Part shown: piece after piece, positions 26,501 through 34,437 of the stretch
How the letters are laid out: every line of letters begins with the position of its first letter
Numbering within the stretch: position 1 is the stretch's first letter
DNA from: a virus
IMG/VR virus record: IMGVR_UViG_3300021490_000002
Span: 1-64,000 of that record
DNA length: 64,000 nt
Direction: 5' to 3' (one strand)
Notes under the pieces: model-generated
Databases searched by the model: none
Seen by the model: the letters and a program-made list of their open reading frames with translations, nothing else
What the model was told of the DNA's origin: nothing
Made by a program: the position numbers and the translations under genes

Positions 26501-27073
26501 GTAGTTTTAGATTCATTTGATGACAGTGAATTGCCCGCTTTTGCCTCTGGAGGATTTGCGGGATTGGTAAGGAAAGGGCAGACAGATAAAGATTCCGTTG
26601 TAGCAAAGCTTGCAAAAAATGAATTTGTAGTAAATAATAGGATTGTCAGCGAACTCGGGGTGGATTTTTTTGAAAAGATAAACCAGGGTGATTTTGTAAG
26701 TGCACAATCGTTACTAAATAAAAAGATAATACATACGCCAACTGCAAATCCTGTTAATACTGGAAGAGAAGTTATGAAGTTTGCAAATACATTTAGTAGC
26801 ATAAAAACCCAGGAAGTAAGACCTATTAATGTAGGGCTGGAAATACCCGAAGCTGGAAAGTTCTCAAGGCGGGAGCCTTCAAAAGAAACAACAAAAGAGC
26901 AACCATCTAAAACGTTTCCTTCCCCAGAAACAGAGGCTCCAAGAGTTGAGGTGGTAAATATAGCAGAGCCTGCAATAGCCAGAAGGTATATTAATTCTAC
27001 TGAGGGTAAGGAGCGGATTGTGAACATAATAACAGGACAACCATTATTTAAACGATACTTTTCAAAATTTTAA
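17549..27073 (+). CDS. Tail tape measure protein (TP901 type)
   Basis: A 3,174-residue protein, by far the largest in the window. Most of it is predicted alpha-helical coiled coil with heptad-like K/E/L patterns. Residues about 1470-1700 hold the TP901 core (FLHNMKLLGAITQASSQDIE, AKAGTEIAKAGYSIQDT, AMLGILTNAGLQASKAGTY). Hydrophobic segments follow (about 1785-1850), typical of the membrane-inserted part. A Pro/Thr/Lys-rich linker lies at about 2665-2730. The C-terminus has the GGFAGLVRKGQTDKDSVVAKL and NEFVVNNRIV pattern of tape measures. At about 1.5 angstrom per residue the tail would be near 470 nm, a rough rule only. No lysozyme or peptidase domain was recognised. Confidence 0.9.
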   Translation: MPNMEGFTVPFKLIVDAAGSIDKVINELLGQLRQLQNNVNIKIDADLGIDTARFIKDLNKVKLDVSRFKIDIPVYANTKALELVKKTVKVDVEAVKESLTSLVDSYTKRFEQLVNTTKAISKLKLTSPSQQKEFEALFQEGVRQLNMMKTAIENVYAHLQHLSVRLASAASAGNKQLITEIAGQYSQLSKISAEVTKRIEERFSKSFDSLLKQATAFANEINTISGSLVIPTFLTGEGIHRGGYFKELIAEAEKFKRVLMSVTMDEKQVGELLQGFDYSGISAMRAEVSRLQGEMSFLIDTIQKVKGEGGEEGAKKEIDISPYLKKFKEIRSQLLRVSEEYKAFVSQQLESNLQLKTGEEGWRKSLNVISSIVDMAAKYKSQILTLTEYLKEGYNILKVQDSFYSALLSLARSGQEVEAKKVADLVKESKFLEQAEQYLSNLVRYEREYSEALGSSLVGVRGRKVFLEEQLRVLKSMFVLTEGTNAANIFDQLVQTQEKLAETTALEKFKNDLASIGTTISSSPLAATKRLIKAVNEYSLATGKSAAESETTLSAITTLINQLVTNYKKLDNLKLPTETVLNFKKQIVDSLDIITQLGVVSESTAKEIRKAFGSEQIKLESLSFQLSAQKDIARNLEKVLALQVAGVDVVKNLEEMERQYIRAKRDGVDIENFLLKAVENRYAVTNNLVEVYRRFVELGKDVNLMPKQQLAQLESAKKTLELIVGLSKKLSEEERLKLGVDTESIKTYKTELMSLIAERTKEVEQIKVSEEFESKAIELIRRRSRLEAEVRQSLAEGTKLISEATNQYREYLSVVDKVILAIQKGVIGVEEDLSLSEVKKNVVSSIAKEYQTLVSLSQKYEAGSIEHIRILEQQKNLLKGMLDLVGTGKFEFPVGGFENVEAIKKAYQSVVETIQRLTIPTKESMFAIDTSKLVALEEKVKVIKRNLEATEFKISIDTSDFIKTIDSTEQVKTSLRSYASALRSLYTEQLRNKAATDEQRISTLKTLTSVEQELNITTEFERRLKSLSDYLASKSTTLEQFFSSPETVLQRLTTTELNTLQRRLTDVGVVLQKVFTVTPTTNPFKALADSAKVLEDRIKGVREVMAGLKEVSFADILKEREATLTAQIKERIADLQQGGNVIEKWRRLIESVNTALKEGVSINDEMLSVLFKEETIYRKIYEYAQQLVNYATANIDKLPKNIQQTLATQANEAKKILEQYSGVGNFEGYSEFTKSLTSLNKQVGVGEFENITKAMNQLEEVRRVISEMGEAFIGPTRKIKSDYEAVGGFVDATVKEIKKWRDLNDQILKDANFIKNVDEETYNIKRKDVQELNNMVRLLQRAQELNARLQSYSVKTGVSLEEMKTPEGLLKLNEATKSTPKLYLDILKANDEYAKLLKQISDTIPKSKELQEIFGAYASAFDKAAREADEVNTKLKTLETLKEKQVRREAGASILDIFRLNWFIQLRLFWQAYLFLGRLNEEAIEFLHNMKLLGAITQASSQDIETLTNAFDELGKTVAYSMSELAKAGTEIAKAGYSIQDTIKILETGSKLAYTTGASIEDSANVITTVLRAWSMDAGRAEEVSNILFNTIVNSKASLDGLKTAIGYVAGIAPQANVTFSEISAMLGILTNAGLQASKAGTYTRQFINALLNPSAKLIDSLHKVGLSLSDVDIKSGGIIKVLQRMHDAGFNVADAFDSMNVRAASAFSVLIRNTDILEEFTNTLESQQVLLDAFGESADSLKAHLTLMVNSLVTEFAKNMDSLSPVIEGVLAGAEDMITGVLRLVELFIGWMDNLGYTGKQTAVKFSEITTVMLALVSAMGLLSKIMPKLIGLFELFAGALNPWVFVALTTAFGSFLALARASISDIDEVTGKLSDLRDSLKELQSIAKEGINIRVKLERGIEIANLGNVFRDKLQEFYKVASSGNQKLIQKMFSRGDVKVVVRAFMESVTSALMNYPDKDIQEIGKRLRDQIFTMEAGPEEVARTVEQFYTTLTKLNGAFLKNADILKGKWTSALEKGTTVLEKLDDTMHQLIDSFKVLKEKKADLESLDWEASPQTIDTVTKAFTESRKQYLENLKKTFAIIQASFSAIPKTKEGIPQLEILQGQLERLKIIISEVTSLKGENAIFSKDEVAKLKEMTNAIDEFENKINVTKATIQKTVDETITDISSKVTQKTKESIQQADMAILKEVDKLLKDLKSLTSKVTVGVKLTLLSPQKGNIANLKKDLSDVYEKTQTILASITHLSRGVFSLSSSQAKELVQSLEQIWTAISTDLKRTAKDGVVTFDEITKAAERLRSSTSLRQFSLEGLMRVLGVGREAVQALENEVNAGLLDTFSNLEFKINEVGKALEYIQKHRKAFDAKDVKQVVNLLDNLLNKQVQFLQTITQASTSIFQSANYAMSISSSIREAFTGTASLDDLLGVSDTIKSLEKLKGNVTDVIIEFDALHSKFGDLSALLGKNAENSMIAQQAFAKLGRTASQRLDGLVDSLRSSATEIKNITNEIKNLNVEIAKIKFDWLKTLEEFKVKYKGPEYEFKAQQENLINQGKYVQEVLQNNPSIDTVVSALTEFRNSLIEFAKANAYQRVGKESFTRAEEITKAIIQLREKQKALLEARLQIQLNYYAMVSKFALSVIDLLGRIKGILGELYKVTAGQKAAGEAATKGQEGVKAPKAPTGVKPEAGKLQPPTKATKPTTPPAPTTTPEVAKTPNINTQSLQEYAQKLMESSQRLKQSSADLNSFINSLSKLGGALKRQKVNVLSAKEALMNYSASLGTINSIIQQTFNSMADTIRGTLANVMTSALKQAFEGDVDWYGLFSAFYYQIMQMYFDMLLKIMMQAMIQKLGGKELMDTLFGTSNASAFQSAVASSATSFSSAVNNASTEIITAGQTFHYYVANAALAIQNAAASLAAASASSAASTAFNPVSLMGPMMSLLSGAAGAGAPGGGGAKPPSGPYNNLQLPKPQFPSYKVFKGGLIPGYYTGGVVLDSFDDSELPAFASGGFAGLVRKGQTDKDSVVAKLAKNEFVVNNRIVSELGVDFFEKINQGDFVSAQSLLNKKIIHTPTANPVNTGREVMKFANTFSSIKTQEVRPINVGLEIPEAGKFSRREPSKETTKEQPSKTFPSPETEAPRVEVVNIAEPAIARRYINSTEGKERIVNIITGQPLFKRYFSKF

Positions 27074-27085
27074 GGAGGAGATTGT

Positions 27086-28669
27086 ATGGCTGTTCAGTGT
27101 GATTATATTAAAGGGCTGGCCTCTGACTATAAAGATATGTTATCTATTATAGTCGGCTGGCTTACAGGAGTAGTTGAAGGGCAACCTCCGTGTAGTTCAG
27201 CGTCTTGGACTAAACTACAGGATTATGTGGACTCGGATGGGGAACGATGTGTAATTTTAAAGAGTCAACCTGCTGATGAGTTACCTTTGTATGTGGGCCT
27301 CAAGACCTTTCGTGGATATGAGGGATTTCAACAGGAAGGGATTCAAATAAATGCCTACACTAATTTTGACCCCGATTTAGAATGGGATTGTCAGGCTGGC
27401 TCTTTAGCGGTAAGGGACAACTATAATTCCCAGTCTCATTTTTATGAGGGATGCCCTGCCGTTTTAGTAGGTAATCAACCCGTTTGTTATTGGTTGAAGG
27501 CTACAGACACACATATAGTTTGTATGATAAGGACTCCCACGGTTCCGCTAACATCCGATTATACTAAGTATAGAGGAGCGTTTGTTAATGAAATGTTCTA
27601 CTTGGGATGGGGTAAGAGATTAGTGCCTAAAGAAGGTTATCCGTATCCTATGGTGTGTAGCGGAACTACTTATACCCTCGGAACTCCAACACGTCCTATT
27701 CAAAGGAATTTTGTCTATGATAATGTATATGGGTCGCTCAGACATATTCCTCCATTTTATTGGGACTACATGATGTATGAGGGGATACAGAGTTTGGTGT
27801 TTTGCTATTTAGAATACACCACTACGATTAATAGAGAACCCCATATAAAAACTCGCTGGCCTTTTGAGCACGTTCCCCCGACAAACTCCTATGAACCACA
27901 CCATCCTGGGTCATTACCCTTAGCTGATTTTACTAACCCAATTTGCGGGCCTAAAGATTCAGAGGTTACTGCTTTGCTATCCATTCCTACAGTGCCTTTT
28001 CATGATGGTGAAAATGTTCCTTTTGGTGAAATGAGTCGTAAAGAGTCTTTATACGATGGGAAGCTTATATTCACTTACGACCAGGTTCAACTATCTAACA
28101 GGGCTTTGTACTTTGATGGCCTATGGGGTTGGTTTTCAACTTATCCTGTTAGAAATTCTTTTGTTCAAAGCTTATGTCATTGCACCTTAAAAGTATATGA
28201 ATGTGGCTCGCATAATTACTTAAACGATATCGGTGTTCCTCTCCCAGTATCCGCCTACCCTCTGGGAGTGAAACACGACCAAATACAAGCACACTTTGGG
28301 TGGAATCCAGCAGAGATAGTAGAGTCGTTTAATGATAGACGTCTGCTTATCCCAGTTTACTATTCTGTTGTTAATTCTATTATGGAAATGCAATCGTGTA
28401 CTCGTGAGGAATTTGGTGGTAGTGGTATATCTTATGATGATGAACAAGACAGAATACAAATAGCTGGAATCCTTGATGACTTATATTTTGTTCCAGGTTT
28501 AGGTCTTTCAGCACAAGATTTACTTAAAATAAGCACCCCAGATGGTGACCTTAATTTTATTGTAGTTCAAGATGTATATAGGTCAGGACCGTTTAATTTG
28601 GCAGTTATGAAATTAGGTATAAAAGAATGGCATGAAGAAAACCCTGGGCTAGAAGCTCCCAGAGGGTAA
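27086..28669 (+). CDS. Cys-rich virion tail protein (distal tail region)
   Basis: A 527-residue protein with GGAGG upstream, directly after the tape measure. It contains about 16 cysteines. A recognisable pattern found in large phage structural proteins occurs at about 170-235 (FYLGWGKRLVPKEGYPYP, then a G, and RNFVYDNVYGSLRHIPPFYW), and the C-terminus has INFIVVQDVYRSGPFNLAVMKL-type strands (DLNFIVVQDVYRSG here). Position suggests a distal tail or tape-measure-associated protein. The high Cys content suggests disulfides or metal sites in the virion. The function is not proven. Confidence 0.55.
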   Translation: MAVQCDYIKGLASDYKDMLSIIVGWLTGVVEGQPPCSSASWTKLQDYVDSDGERCVILKSQPADELPLYVGLKTFRGYEGFQQEGIQINAYTNFDPDLEWDCQAGSLAVRDNYNSQSHFYEGCPAVLVGNQPVCYWLKATDTHIVCMIRTPTVPLTSDYTKYRGAFVNEMFYLGWGKRLVPKEGYPYPMVCSGTTYTLGTPTRPIQRNFVYDNVYGSLRHIPPFYWDYMMYEGIQSLVFCYLEYTTTINREPHIKTRWPFEHVPPTNSYEPHHPGSLPLADFTNPICGPKDSEVTALLSIPTVPFHDGENVPFGEMSRKESLYDGKLIFTYDQVQLSNRALYFDGLWGWFSTYPVRNSFVQSLCHCTLKVYECGSHNYLNDIGVPLPVSAYPLGVKHDQIQAHFGWNPAEIVESFNDRRLLIPVYYSVVNSIMEMQSCTREEFGGSGISYDDEQDRIQIAGILDDLYFVPGLGLSAQDLLKISTPDGDLNFIVVQDVYRSGPFNLAVMKLGIKEWHEENPGLEAPRG

Positions 28670-28690
28670 AGTATAAATGGAGGTAAACTT

Positions 28691-29857
28691 ATGGCAGTAC
28701 ATTATGAATACAGAACTAATATAAGCCTGCCCGATTTAGTTAGAAACATAAAGGACTTCCTTACTACTTATTCTCCTCCAGATGTTTCTACATTAATGTG
28801 GACGCTGGAGTACTCGTTAGATGCTGACCCTGGTAATTCCTTTTATACAGGCCCTATAGTATATATCTTAAGTAAGACCGTAGATGGAGGGGACAACAAG
28901 ATTTATGCTAAAATTGTTTATCAGAACGATACTATTTATATTCTAGCATCTCCTGATTATGATGACACGACAGATAATACTGCTGACTTGATTTTGAAGG
29001 GTTCGCAGAAGAATGAGGCTGAAACACACAATGATGATGTAGCAGTGTATTTGGTGGATGAAACCTTAGTAACTCCTCAAGATGCTTTGGTCTGTAGAAT
29101 AAAAATGAATGCTGACTTTGACCCTGCCAATGACCTTATAGCAAAAGCATGGTATGTTAGACAGTTAGCTCCTTTACTAGATAGTCCTAATATAACTGAT
29201 AGGAAAGAGACGGATATATTTTTCTGGCTATCGTTCGTTCGGGAAGAGGTTGGGGATAATCCAATTGATGTAAAAGGCTACTTTCAACATTTATCATTTG
29301 GAGTGTGTGGAGAAATTTTAACCGCAGATGTTGACCAGGGTAATGGTGTTGGCGTATATACCGCAGCAAGTTCTTTTGCGTTAGATAGTGAGTTGGATGA
29401 AGATGAGTCTCCTAGGACATATTGCGGTTGTGGCAACACTGATGATACTGCGGGCGCATGTATTTGTGTAGGTAACTGGGAAGGGAAGAAAACATGGTAT
29501 TATCCAGGCACTATGTATGGATATGCTAGAGACCCCTTTGATGTACGCTTTTTTGTAAACCCTGCAAATGTCGGGTTTGACTTTACAGAACTTTGTAAAT
29601 ATTCCAACTATGCAGGAGTTAGGATATTGACTCCAAGTTATGTCTTTGGAAAGTATGCAGGTCTCTGGAGGATAATTGCACGACTTCCGTTTTATTACAC
29701 TGATTTGCTTGGCCTGTATGCAGGGGATATTGTTACTCATACAGATGAGAGTGGCGACACACACTCTTTCATTTTATTCCCGTTTGTACATTACAACTGT
29801 TCCATTGCTGCAGGCGCAAGACGTGGGTATGGAGTTCCTTTACCAACAGAAGAATAA
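28691..29857 (+). CDS. Hypothetical tail protein
   Basis: A 388-residue protein with GGAGG upstream. Its first ~150 residues are mixed helix and strand (LPDLVRNIKDFLTTYSPPDV, then TLEYSLDADPGNSFYTGPIVYIL). A Cys-rich patch occurs at about 240-262 (YCGCGNTDDTAGACICVG), possibly a metal-binding or disulfide knot. The C-terminal half is beta-rich. It lies between two other Cys-containing tail genes and probably forms part of the same structure. The family is not recognised. Confidence 0.5.
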   Translation: MAVHYEYRTNISLPDLVRNIKDFLTTYSPPDVSTLMWTLEYSLDADPGNSFYTGPIVYILSKTVDGGDNKIYAKIVYQNDTIYILASPDYDDTTDNTADLILKGSQKNEAETHNDDVAVYLVDETLVTPQDALVCRIKMNADFDPANDLIAKAWYVRQLAPLLDSPNITDRKETDIFFWLSFVREEVGDNPIDVKGYFQHLSFGVCGEILTADVDQGNGVGVYTAASSFALDSELDEDESPRTYCGCGNTDDTAGACICVGNWEGKKTWYYPGTMYGYARDPFDVRFFVNPANVGFDFTELCKYSNYAGVRILTPSYVFGKYAGLWRIIARLPFYYTDLLGLYAGDIVTHTDESGDTHSFILFPFVHYNCSIAAGARRGYGVPLPTEE

Positions 29858-29870
29858 TTGGACGGCGTGA

Positions 29871-32327
29871 ATGTATGGAGATTGTTACTTTTATGGATTC
29901 TCTAATTTTTATGGTGGGCCTGAGCTTGTTGGAGTTACTCGGGCCCCTGTCCAATACATTTTACCTCCATTTGCCTGCCCAGAGTCAGGCGCTCCTAAAA
30001 TACAATCACAAATATTACCTACCTACACTCCCGTAGGACAAGCTTTAGCGCCAAATTCATCTGCCAATGAACTGGTTCGTACTTCAATAGAATTCCCTAA
30101 AGCGAAAATCCAAAAAGATTTTGTTAACATCCACGGACAAGAGCTAGATGTTACTTTTTGTGGTTTTGGTATCTTTGGTCCTCCCTGCTTCTTCGGAGGC
30201 CACACGTATGTTTATGTAAATTTAAGACCATTTCTTTACGACAGTGAAATTTATGATTTATACGCATACGAACAATCCATAGAAAACGTTCATGTTTATA
30301 AGGTTTTTCACGGTATTTCCGTTCTTAATTTTACTGAAGTTAAAACTAACTTTTCTGCGCCAGCAATAGAAACTTACGCAGTACTTTGTGATTCTTTTAA
30401 AAGTAGTGTTGACAACTTAATAGGAGTGACAGAGAAAAATTTTGTTGAAGTCTTACTCACACTTCCTCAACCTAAACTGGATTTATTAGGTGGACCTGCG
30501 TGGAGGGGGCATTTATTTAAAGACCTCCCTACACCATTTCATCTTTTCTCCCCAGCTTTTTCAGATGCTATTGACATAGCTAAGGGACTGCATCCTAAGT
30601 ATGCTTTTGGTTCAGAGTATAAGATTCCGACCCATATTCTTTCCTGGACGCAACTATATACTGAATCAATGATTCTGTTTTCTACGGTTACAGGAGATAT
30701 AATCCAATTAAGTTGGGATATGATTCCCCGCTCTGCTATTTACGGTGGAAATGTCCTTTACAGAAATTTTTATGGGACGCTCTACAGAGGTTTTTGGTAT
30801 GACTTCGTAATGTATGTTGGTAAGGGCGTTCCTTCTACCTTATTTTTAACTGCGGACTTGACATGCGTTAGCAAACCAAATCTACCTGACATAGAGGTAT
30901 TAGATTCTATTAAACACAGCCATACTGGAAACGAAGTCGCTCCTTTAATTCTTCGGGATTTATACGCAGCTACATTCCCTCAAAGAGATTTTATCGTACC
31001 TCATTTGAACTACAAAGATTATAGAGGGGTGATAGACTTTTTAGATAGTCTGACTTTTACAGACGTGGGTGGTATTAAGCCTCCACTTTACGATATTTCT
31101 CTTGCTGGTTTGCCTAGTATTCTACTCACACCTTATTCTCCTTTAGATTCTGGAAAGAGCATATGCTATGGAACGGATTTGTTAGATACATTTATGGCTA
31201 CACTGACATATCCTTTTTTGAGTGAAAACTTTAACATGGGTGCTTCTGCTTCCAGAATCATATATCCGACTCCAGAGTGGGTTGGGTTTACGGAGTATAG
31301 TTGTTTTGGTCTTGACAATCTGGACTCTATAGAACTTTCCTATAATTTAAATGCGCCGTCTCTTGTGGGGAATGACTATAGTTACCTACAGATGTTTGAT
31401 GCCGATTTAAGTTGTAAAGTTTACGCTGATTTTGGGATGGATATTCTTGAAGAATATAAAGTTTTAAATAACTTATGGAGTAGCGGTCCTATAAATGTAG
31501 TGTCAGATTGCCCTTCTTTTGAGCTTGCAGATTTTTGTTACGCTGAATTTACATATCGTATTGACATTATAGATTCTATTGATTCGGCAGTCCACTTAGC
31601 ATCGCCCGAACACGGCCTTTATATCCATTCAATTCCATTGTTTACAACTACTTTCTGCAATCCTTCTGGATATGAGGAAGATGCGCAGGAAGCTATGATT
31701 ATACATACATATGACAGCGACTTAGTTCCTGTTCCTTACGAAGCTATTGTATGTCCTCCACTGGAAGAGACTGAACTTTGCCCTGATGGTGCGCCGATAT
31801 ATTCGTTTGATACAGTAGAGTCATTTGAATACTTATATGAGCCGTACGGAGGGAATCTATATGACCGTATGGCTATTCCTTTAAAAACCATAGAAGTGGA
31901 ATCAAATTATTGCGCTTTTAAAGGAACTATTCCAACATTTATATTTTATATTCCAAATACAGTTGAAGGTAGGCCTGTCCATGCTTACAACATAACAAGT
32001 ACGATAGAGTCATTTGAATTTCCGACAGTAACATGCTTTCAAAGTGTCTGTATTTTTAATAATATTACTGACATCCTTGACAATGTTGTTTTCTTATCCC
32101 AGCCAAAACCAAATTACTTGCGAGATTTTACAAATATTGTTAAGTTTTTCATAACAGCAAAAACCGATATCATTGAGTATTATTGTGTAAATCCTTTTGT
32201 TGATATAATTGACTCAGTCTTATATACTGACTTTGAGCCTTTAATATGGTGGTTTGATTTTGCCTTGGAGTATGACTATGAGGATACTGGAAGGGAAGAG
32301 GTTTTATTGGGAATTCCCTTTGTATAA
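29871..32327 (+). CDS. Large beta-repeat tail protein
   Basis: An 818-residue protein, acidic, with many aromatic residues and about 20 cysteines. Short phrases of the form D.(I/L)DS and (V/I)ESFE(Y/F) recur every 25-60 residues throughout (FLDSLTF, NLDSIELS, IIDSIDSA, TVESFEYL, TIESFEFP, IIDSVLYT), indicating a degenerate beta repeat. The start ATG at 29871 is about 13 nt after the previous stop. It may be a side fibre or a straight fibre. No receptor domain is recognised. Confidence 0.5.
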   Translation: MYGDCYFYGFSNFYGGPELVGVTRAPVQYILPPFACPESGAPKIQSQILPTYTPVGQALAPNSSANELVRTSIEFPKAKIQKDFVNIHGQELDVTFCGFGIFGPPCFFGGHTYVYVNLRPFLYDSEIYDLYAYEQSIENVHVYKVFHGISVLNFTEVKTNFSAPAIETYAVLCDSFKSSVDNLIGVTEKNFVEVLLTLPQPKLDLLGGPAWRGHLFKDLPTPFHLFSPAFSDAIDIAKGLHPKYAFGSEYKIPTHILSWTQLYTESMILFSTVTGDIIQLSWDMIPRSAIYGGNVLYRNFYGTLYRGFWYDFVMYVGKGVPSTLFLTADLTCVSKPNLPDIEVLDSIKHSHTGNEVAPLILRDLYAATFPQRDFIVPHLNYKDYRGVIDFLDSLTFTDVGGIKPPLYDISLAGLPSILLTPYSPLDSGKSICYGTDLLDTFMATLTYPFLSENFNMGASASRIIYPTPEWVGFTEYSCFGLDNLDSIELSYNLNAPSLVGNDYSYLQMFDADLSCKVYADFGMDILEEYKVLNNLWSSGPINVVSDCPSFELADFCYAEFTYRIDIIDSIDSAVHLASPEHGLYIHSIPLFTTTFCNPSGYEEDAQEAMIIHTYDSDLVPVPYEAIVCPPLEETELCPDGAPIYSFDTVESFEYLYEPYGGNLYDRMAIPLKTIEVESNYCAFKGTIPTFIFYIPNTVEGRPVHAYNITSTIESFEFPTVTCFQSVCIFNNITDILDNVVFLSQPKPNYLRDFTNIVKFFITAKTDIIEYYCVNPFVDIIDSVLYTDFEPLIWWFDFALEYDYEDTGREEVLLGIPFV

Positions 32328-32352
32328 AAAATTTTAAAAAAGGAGTTGGGTT

Positions 32353-32823
32353 ATGGCTTTACTATATCCACGTCCAGTGACTGCCTGTTACGGCGTTTGG
32401 TTTACACTGGAAAACGACATAACTTTACTTAAGTATTCGGGAAGGTTTGTTGGGTATTCTATTGACACGGGCGAGCTAGTTTTAGCTAATGGTCCAAATG
32501 TTAAGGAGATAATCGGTTGGTTAGATATGCCCAACGATGCTCGTGTGTATCAGATGGAAAATGCGTATGAATCCATGAACAATCCAGATTACACTTACAA
32601 AGCTGGGGACCAGGTATTTCTAATTAATTCTATTCAGACTCGTTTTCTTATCCCAGCGGGAAGTGTGGCTGATTTGAAAGTTGGTATGTCTTATTCCTTG
32701 ACAATTGATTCTGACGGAAATCAAGTATTAGGACCACCCACACAATTACCTTCGTACGTTGTCTTGGATAAGGTTGAGGCCGATAACTATGTTATGGTAC
32801 ATCTACTAACAACACATTATTAA
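32353..32823 (+). CDS. Decoration-like protein, paralogue of 8680
   Basis: A 156-residue protein with AAGGAG upstream. It shares GWLDMPNDARVYQM and NPDYTYKAGDQVFLI with the protein upstream of the capsid gene, with a similar length and overall pattern; the sequences outside these blocks have diverged. It sits between the large beta protein and a repeat fibre. Either a decoration-type domain was duplicated and moved to the tail or the family has a role in both. It is a good marker for internal gene duplication. Confidence 0.55.
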   Translation: MALLYPRPVTACYGVWFTLENDITLLKYSGRFVGYSIDTGELVLANGPNVKEIIGWLDMPNDARVYQMENAYESMNNPDYTYKAGDQVFLINSIQTRFLIPAGSVADLKVGMSYSLTIDSDGNQVLGPPTQLPSYVVLDKVEADNYVMVHLLTTHY

Positions 32824-32840
32824 TTTAGAGGAGGTAAAGG

Positions 32841-34418
32841 ATGACTACTTTTTCTGAATGGTTCAACGTAAATTATCCAGGAGCGGGTGGTGGTAGCGGT
32901 GGTGGAAATATGAATACAGAGACTTATGACCCTGATGAGGATGGTATAGTTTCCAAGGCGGAGGCTCTCAGCGACGGAAACACTGAGGTTACTGCTTCTG
33001 AAGCTGCCGATGCAGTGTCTAAGTCTCACGAACAAAATACAGATACTGGAACAACTGCTGAAGAGTTTTATATTGAACTTGATGGAGCTCAAATTCCAGT
33101 TAGAGCACATATTGAAAGCACTAATAATCCTCACCATGTTACTAAGTTTCAGATAGGGTTAGGGAATGTAGAGAATATAAAAAATAATCTGAATGCTACA
33201 CAACCACCCACAACAGTAGATGATGAAGGGGAAGGTTATTCTGTTGGTTCTAGGTGGATTGATGTTAATGAAAAGAAAGAATATGTTTGCTTAGATGCAA
33301 CCGAAGGTGCTGCTATCTGGAAAGAGACAACATATATAGCTAGTGTCATCAATTCTTTTTTAGGCCTTTCAGATACTCCATCCACTTATAATGGAAGTGG
33401 AGGAAAGTTCTTACGTGTCTCTGATAGTGAGGATGGGATAGTTTTTGACACTGTACCTGAAGGTAATGAAGGAGATATGCGCACAGATGTTTATGACCCC
33501 GACAAAGATGGTATAGTAACTAAAGCAGAGATTCTTAGTAATGGAAGTACTGAGGTTACTGCTTCTGAGGCTGCTGATGCGGTAGGAAAAGCACACAATC
33601 AAAATACAGATACGGGAACAACTGCTGAAGAGTTTTACATAGATACTGAAAATGCTAATATTCCTGTTAGGGCCCACATAGAGAACACCAACAATCCGCA
33701 TCACGTGACAAAGAGTCAAATAGGTCTGGGTAATGTTGAAAACATAAAAAATAACTTAAACGCTACAGTATCTCCTTCTTCCAGTAACGATAGTAGTGAG
33801 GGTTACTCTGTAGGTTCTAGGTGGGTTAATGTTGACTCAAAAAAGGAATACGTTTGTCTGGATGCGACTGAGGGTGCTGCTATCTGGAAAGAGACAACAT
33901 ACATAGCAGACGTTATTACCACGTTTTTAGGATTGTCTGATACTCCAGATACCTACAGTGGAAGTGGAGGAAAGTTTGTTCAAGTTTCTGAGAATGAAGA
34001 TGGCTTAGTTTTTACTGAGTCCGCTCCAAACGATATAACTGCCCTGGAGATTCTAAATAAACTAAAAACGGTTGACGGAGCTGGTAGCGGACTTGATACT
34101 GATTTTATTAGAGGCCTTCCTGGGGATTTCACTTGCAGTAAGAATCCAATTGGATTTACTAAACTTCCAAACGGTATAATAATCCAATGGGGTAGAGTGG
34201 AAGAAGTTGAAGACGAACTTTGGGTTGTTTTTTATCCTATAGTTTTTCCAAATGACGTGTTATTTATTACCTTATCTACTCCCGTTAGATATAATACACA
34301 TATTCGTATGAAAAAAGATGAGGCTAATGTACTTGTTGAGGTGACAGATGCCTGGTTTTCTTTTAAAGGCGCACATAAAGAAGAAGCAGATTATTATTGG
34401 ATAGCGTTAGGCTACTAA
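32841..34418 (+). CDS. Tail fibre with duplicated ~195-residue module
   Basis: A 525-residue protein with GAGGAGG before the ATG. After a short anchor (FSEWFNVNYPGAG plus Gly-rich linker) two near-identical modules follow, each running from TYDPDEDGIVSKAE / VYDPDKDGIVTKAE through the (H.QNTDTGTTAEEFYI) and NNPHHVTK.QIGLGNVENIK blocks to FLGLSDTP.TY and GSGGKF. The last ~130 residues form a different beta tip domain with IIIQWGRVEE. Modules repeat at a period of about 585 bp in DNA. NPHHVTK.QIGLGNV is a common collagen-like phage fibre motif. The FLGLSDTP motif recurs in other fibres here. Confidence 0.75.
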   Translation: MTTFSEWFNVNYPGAGGGSGGGNMNTETYDPDEDGIVSKAEALSDGNTEVTASEAADAVSKSHEQNTDTGTTAEEFYIELDGAQIPVRAHIESTNNPHHVTKFQIGLGNVENIKNNLNATQPPTTVDDEGEGYSVGSRWIDVNEKKEYVCLDATEGAAIWKETTYIASVINSFLGLSDTPSTYNGSGGKFLRVSDSEDGIVFDTVPEGNEGDMRTDVYDPDKDGIVTKAEILSNGSTEVTASEAADAVGKAHNQNTDTGTTAEEFYIDTENANIPVRAHIENTNNPHHVTKSQIGLGNVENIKNNLNATVSPSSSNDSSEGYSVGSRWVNVDSKKEYVCLDATEGAAIWKETTYIADVITTFLGLSDTPDTYSGSGGKFVQVSENEDGLVFTESAPNDITALEILNKLKTVDGAGSGLDTDFIRGLPGDFTCSKNPIGFTKLPNGIIIQWGRVEEVEDELWVVFYPIVFPNDVLFITLSTPVRYNTHIRMKKDEANVLVEVTDAWFSFKGAHKEEADYYWIALGY

Positions 34419-34437
34419 TTAAAAGGAGGTTATTAGC

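Noticed and set aside
26488-27027. 179-codon minus-strand open frame inside the tape measure gene
   Set aside because: No ribosome binding site, and it lies wholly antisense to a well supported gene, so it is a shadow frame.
29381-29764. 127-codon minus-strand open frame inside tail gene 28691
   Set aside because: Antisense to a supported gene with a good RBS; composition is unlike a real protein.
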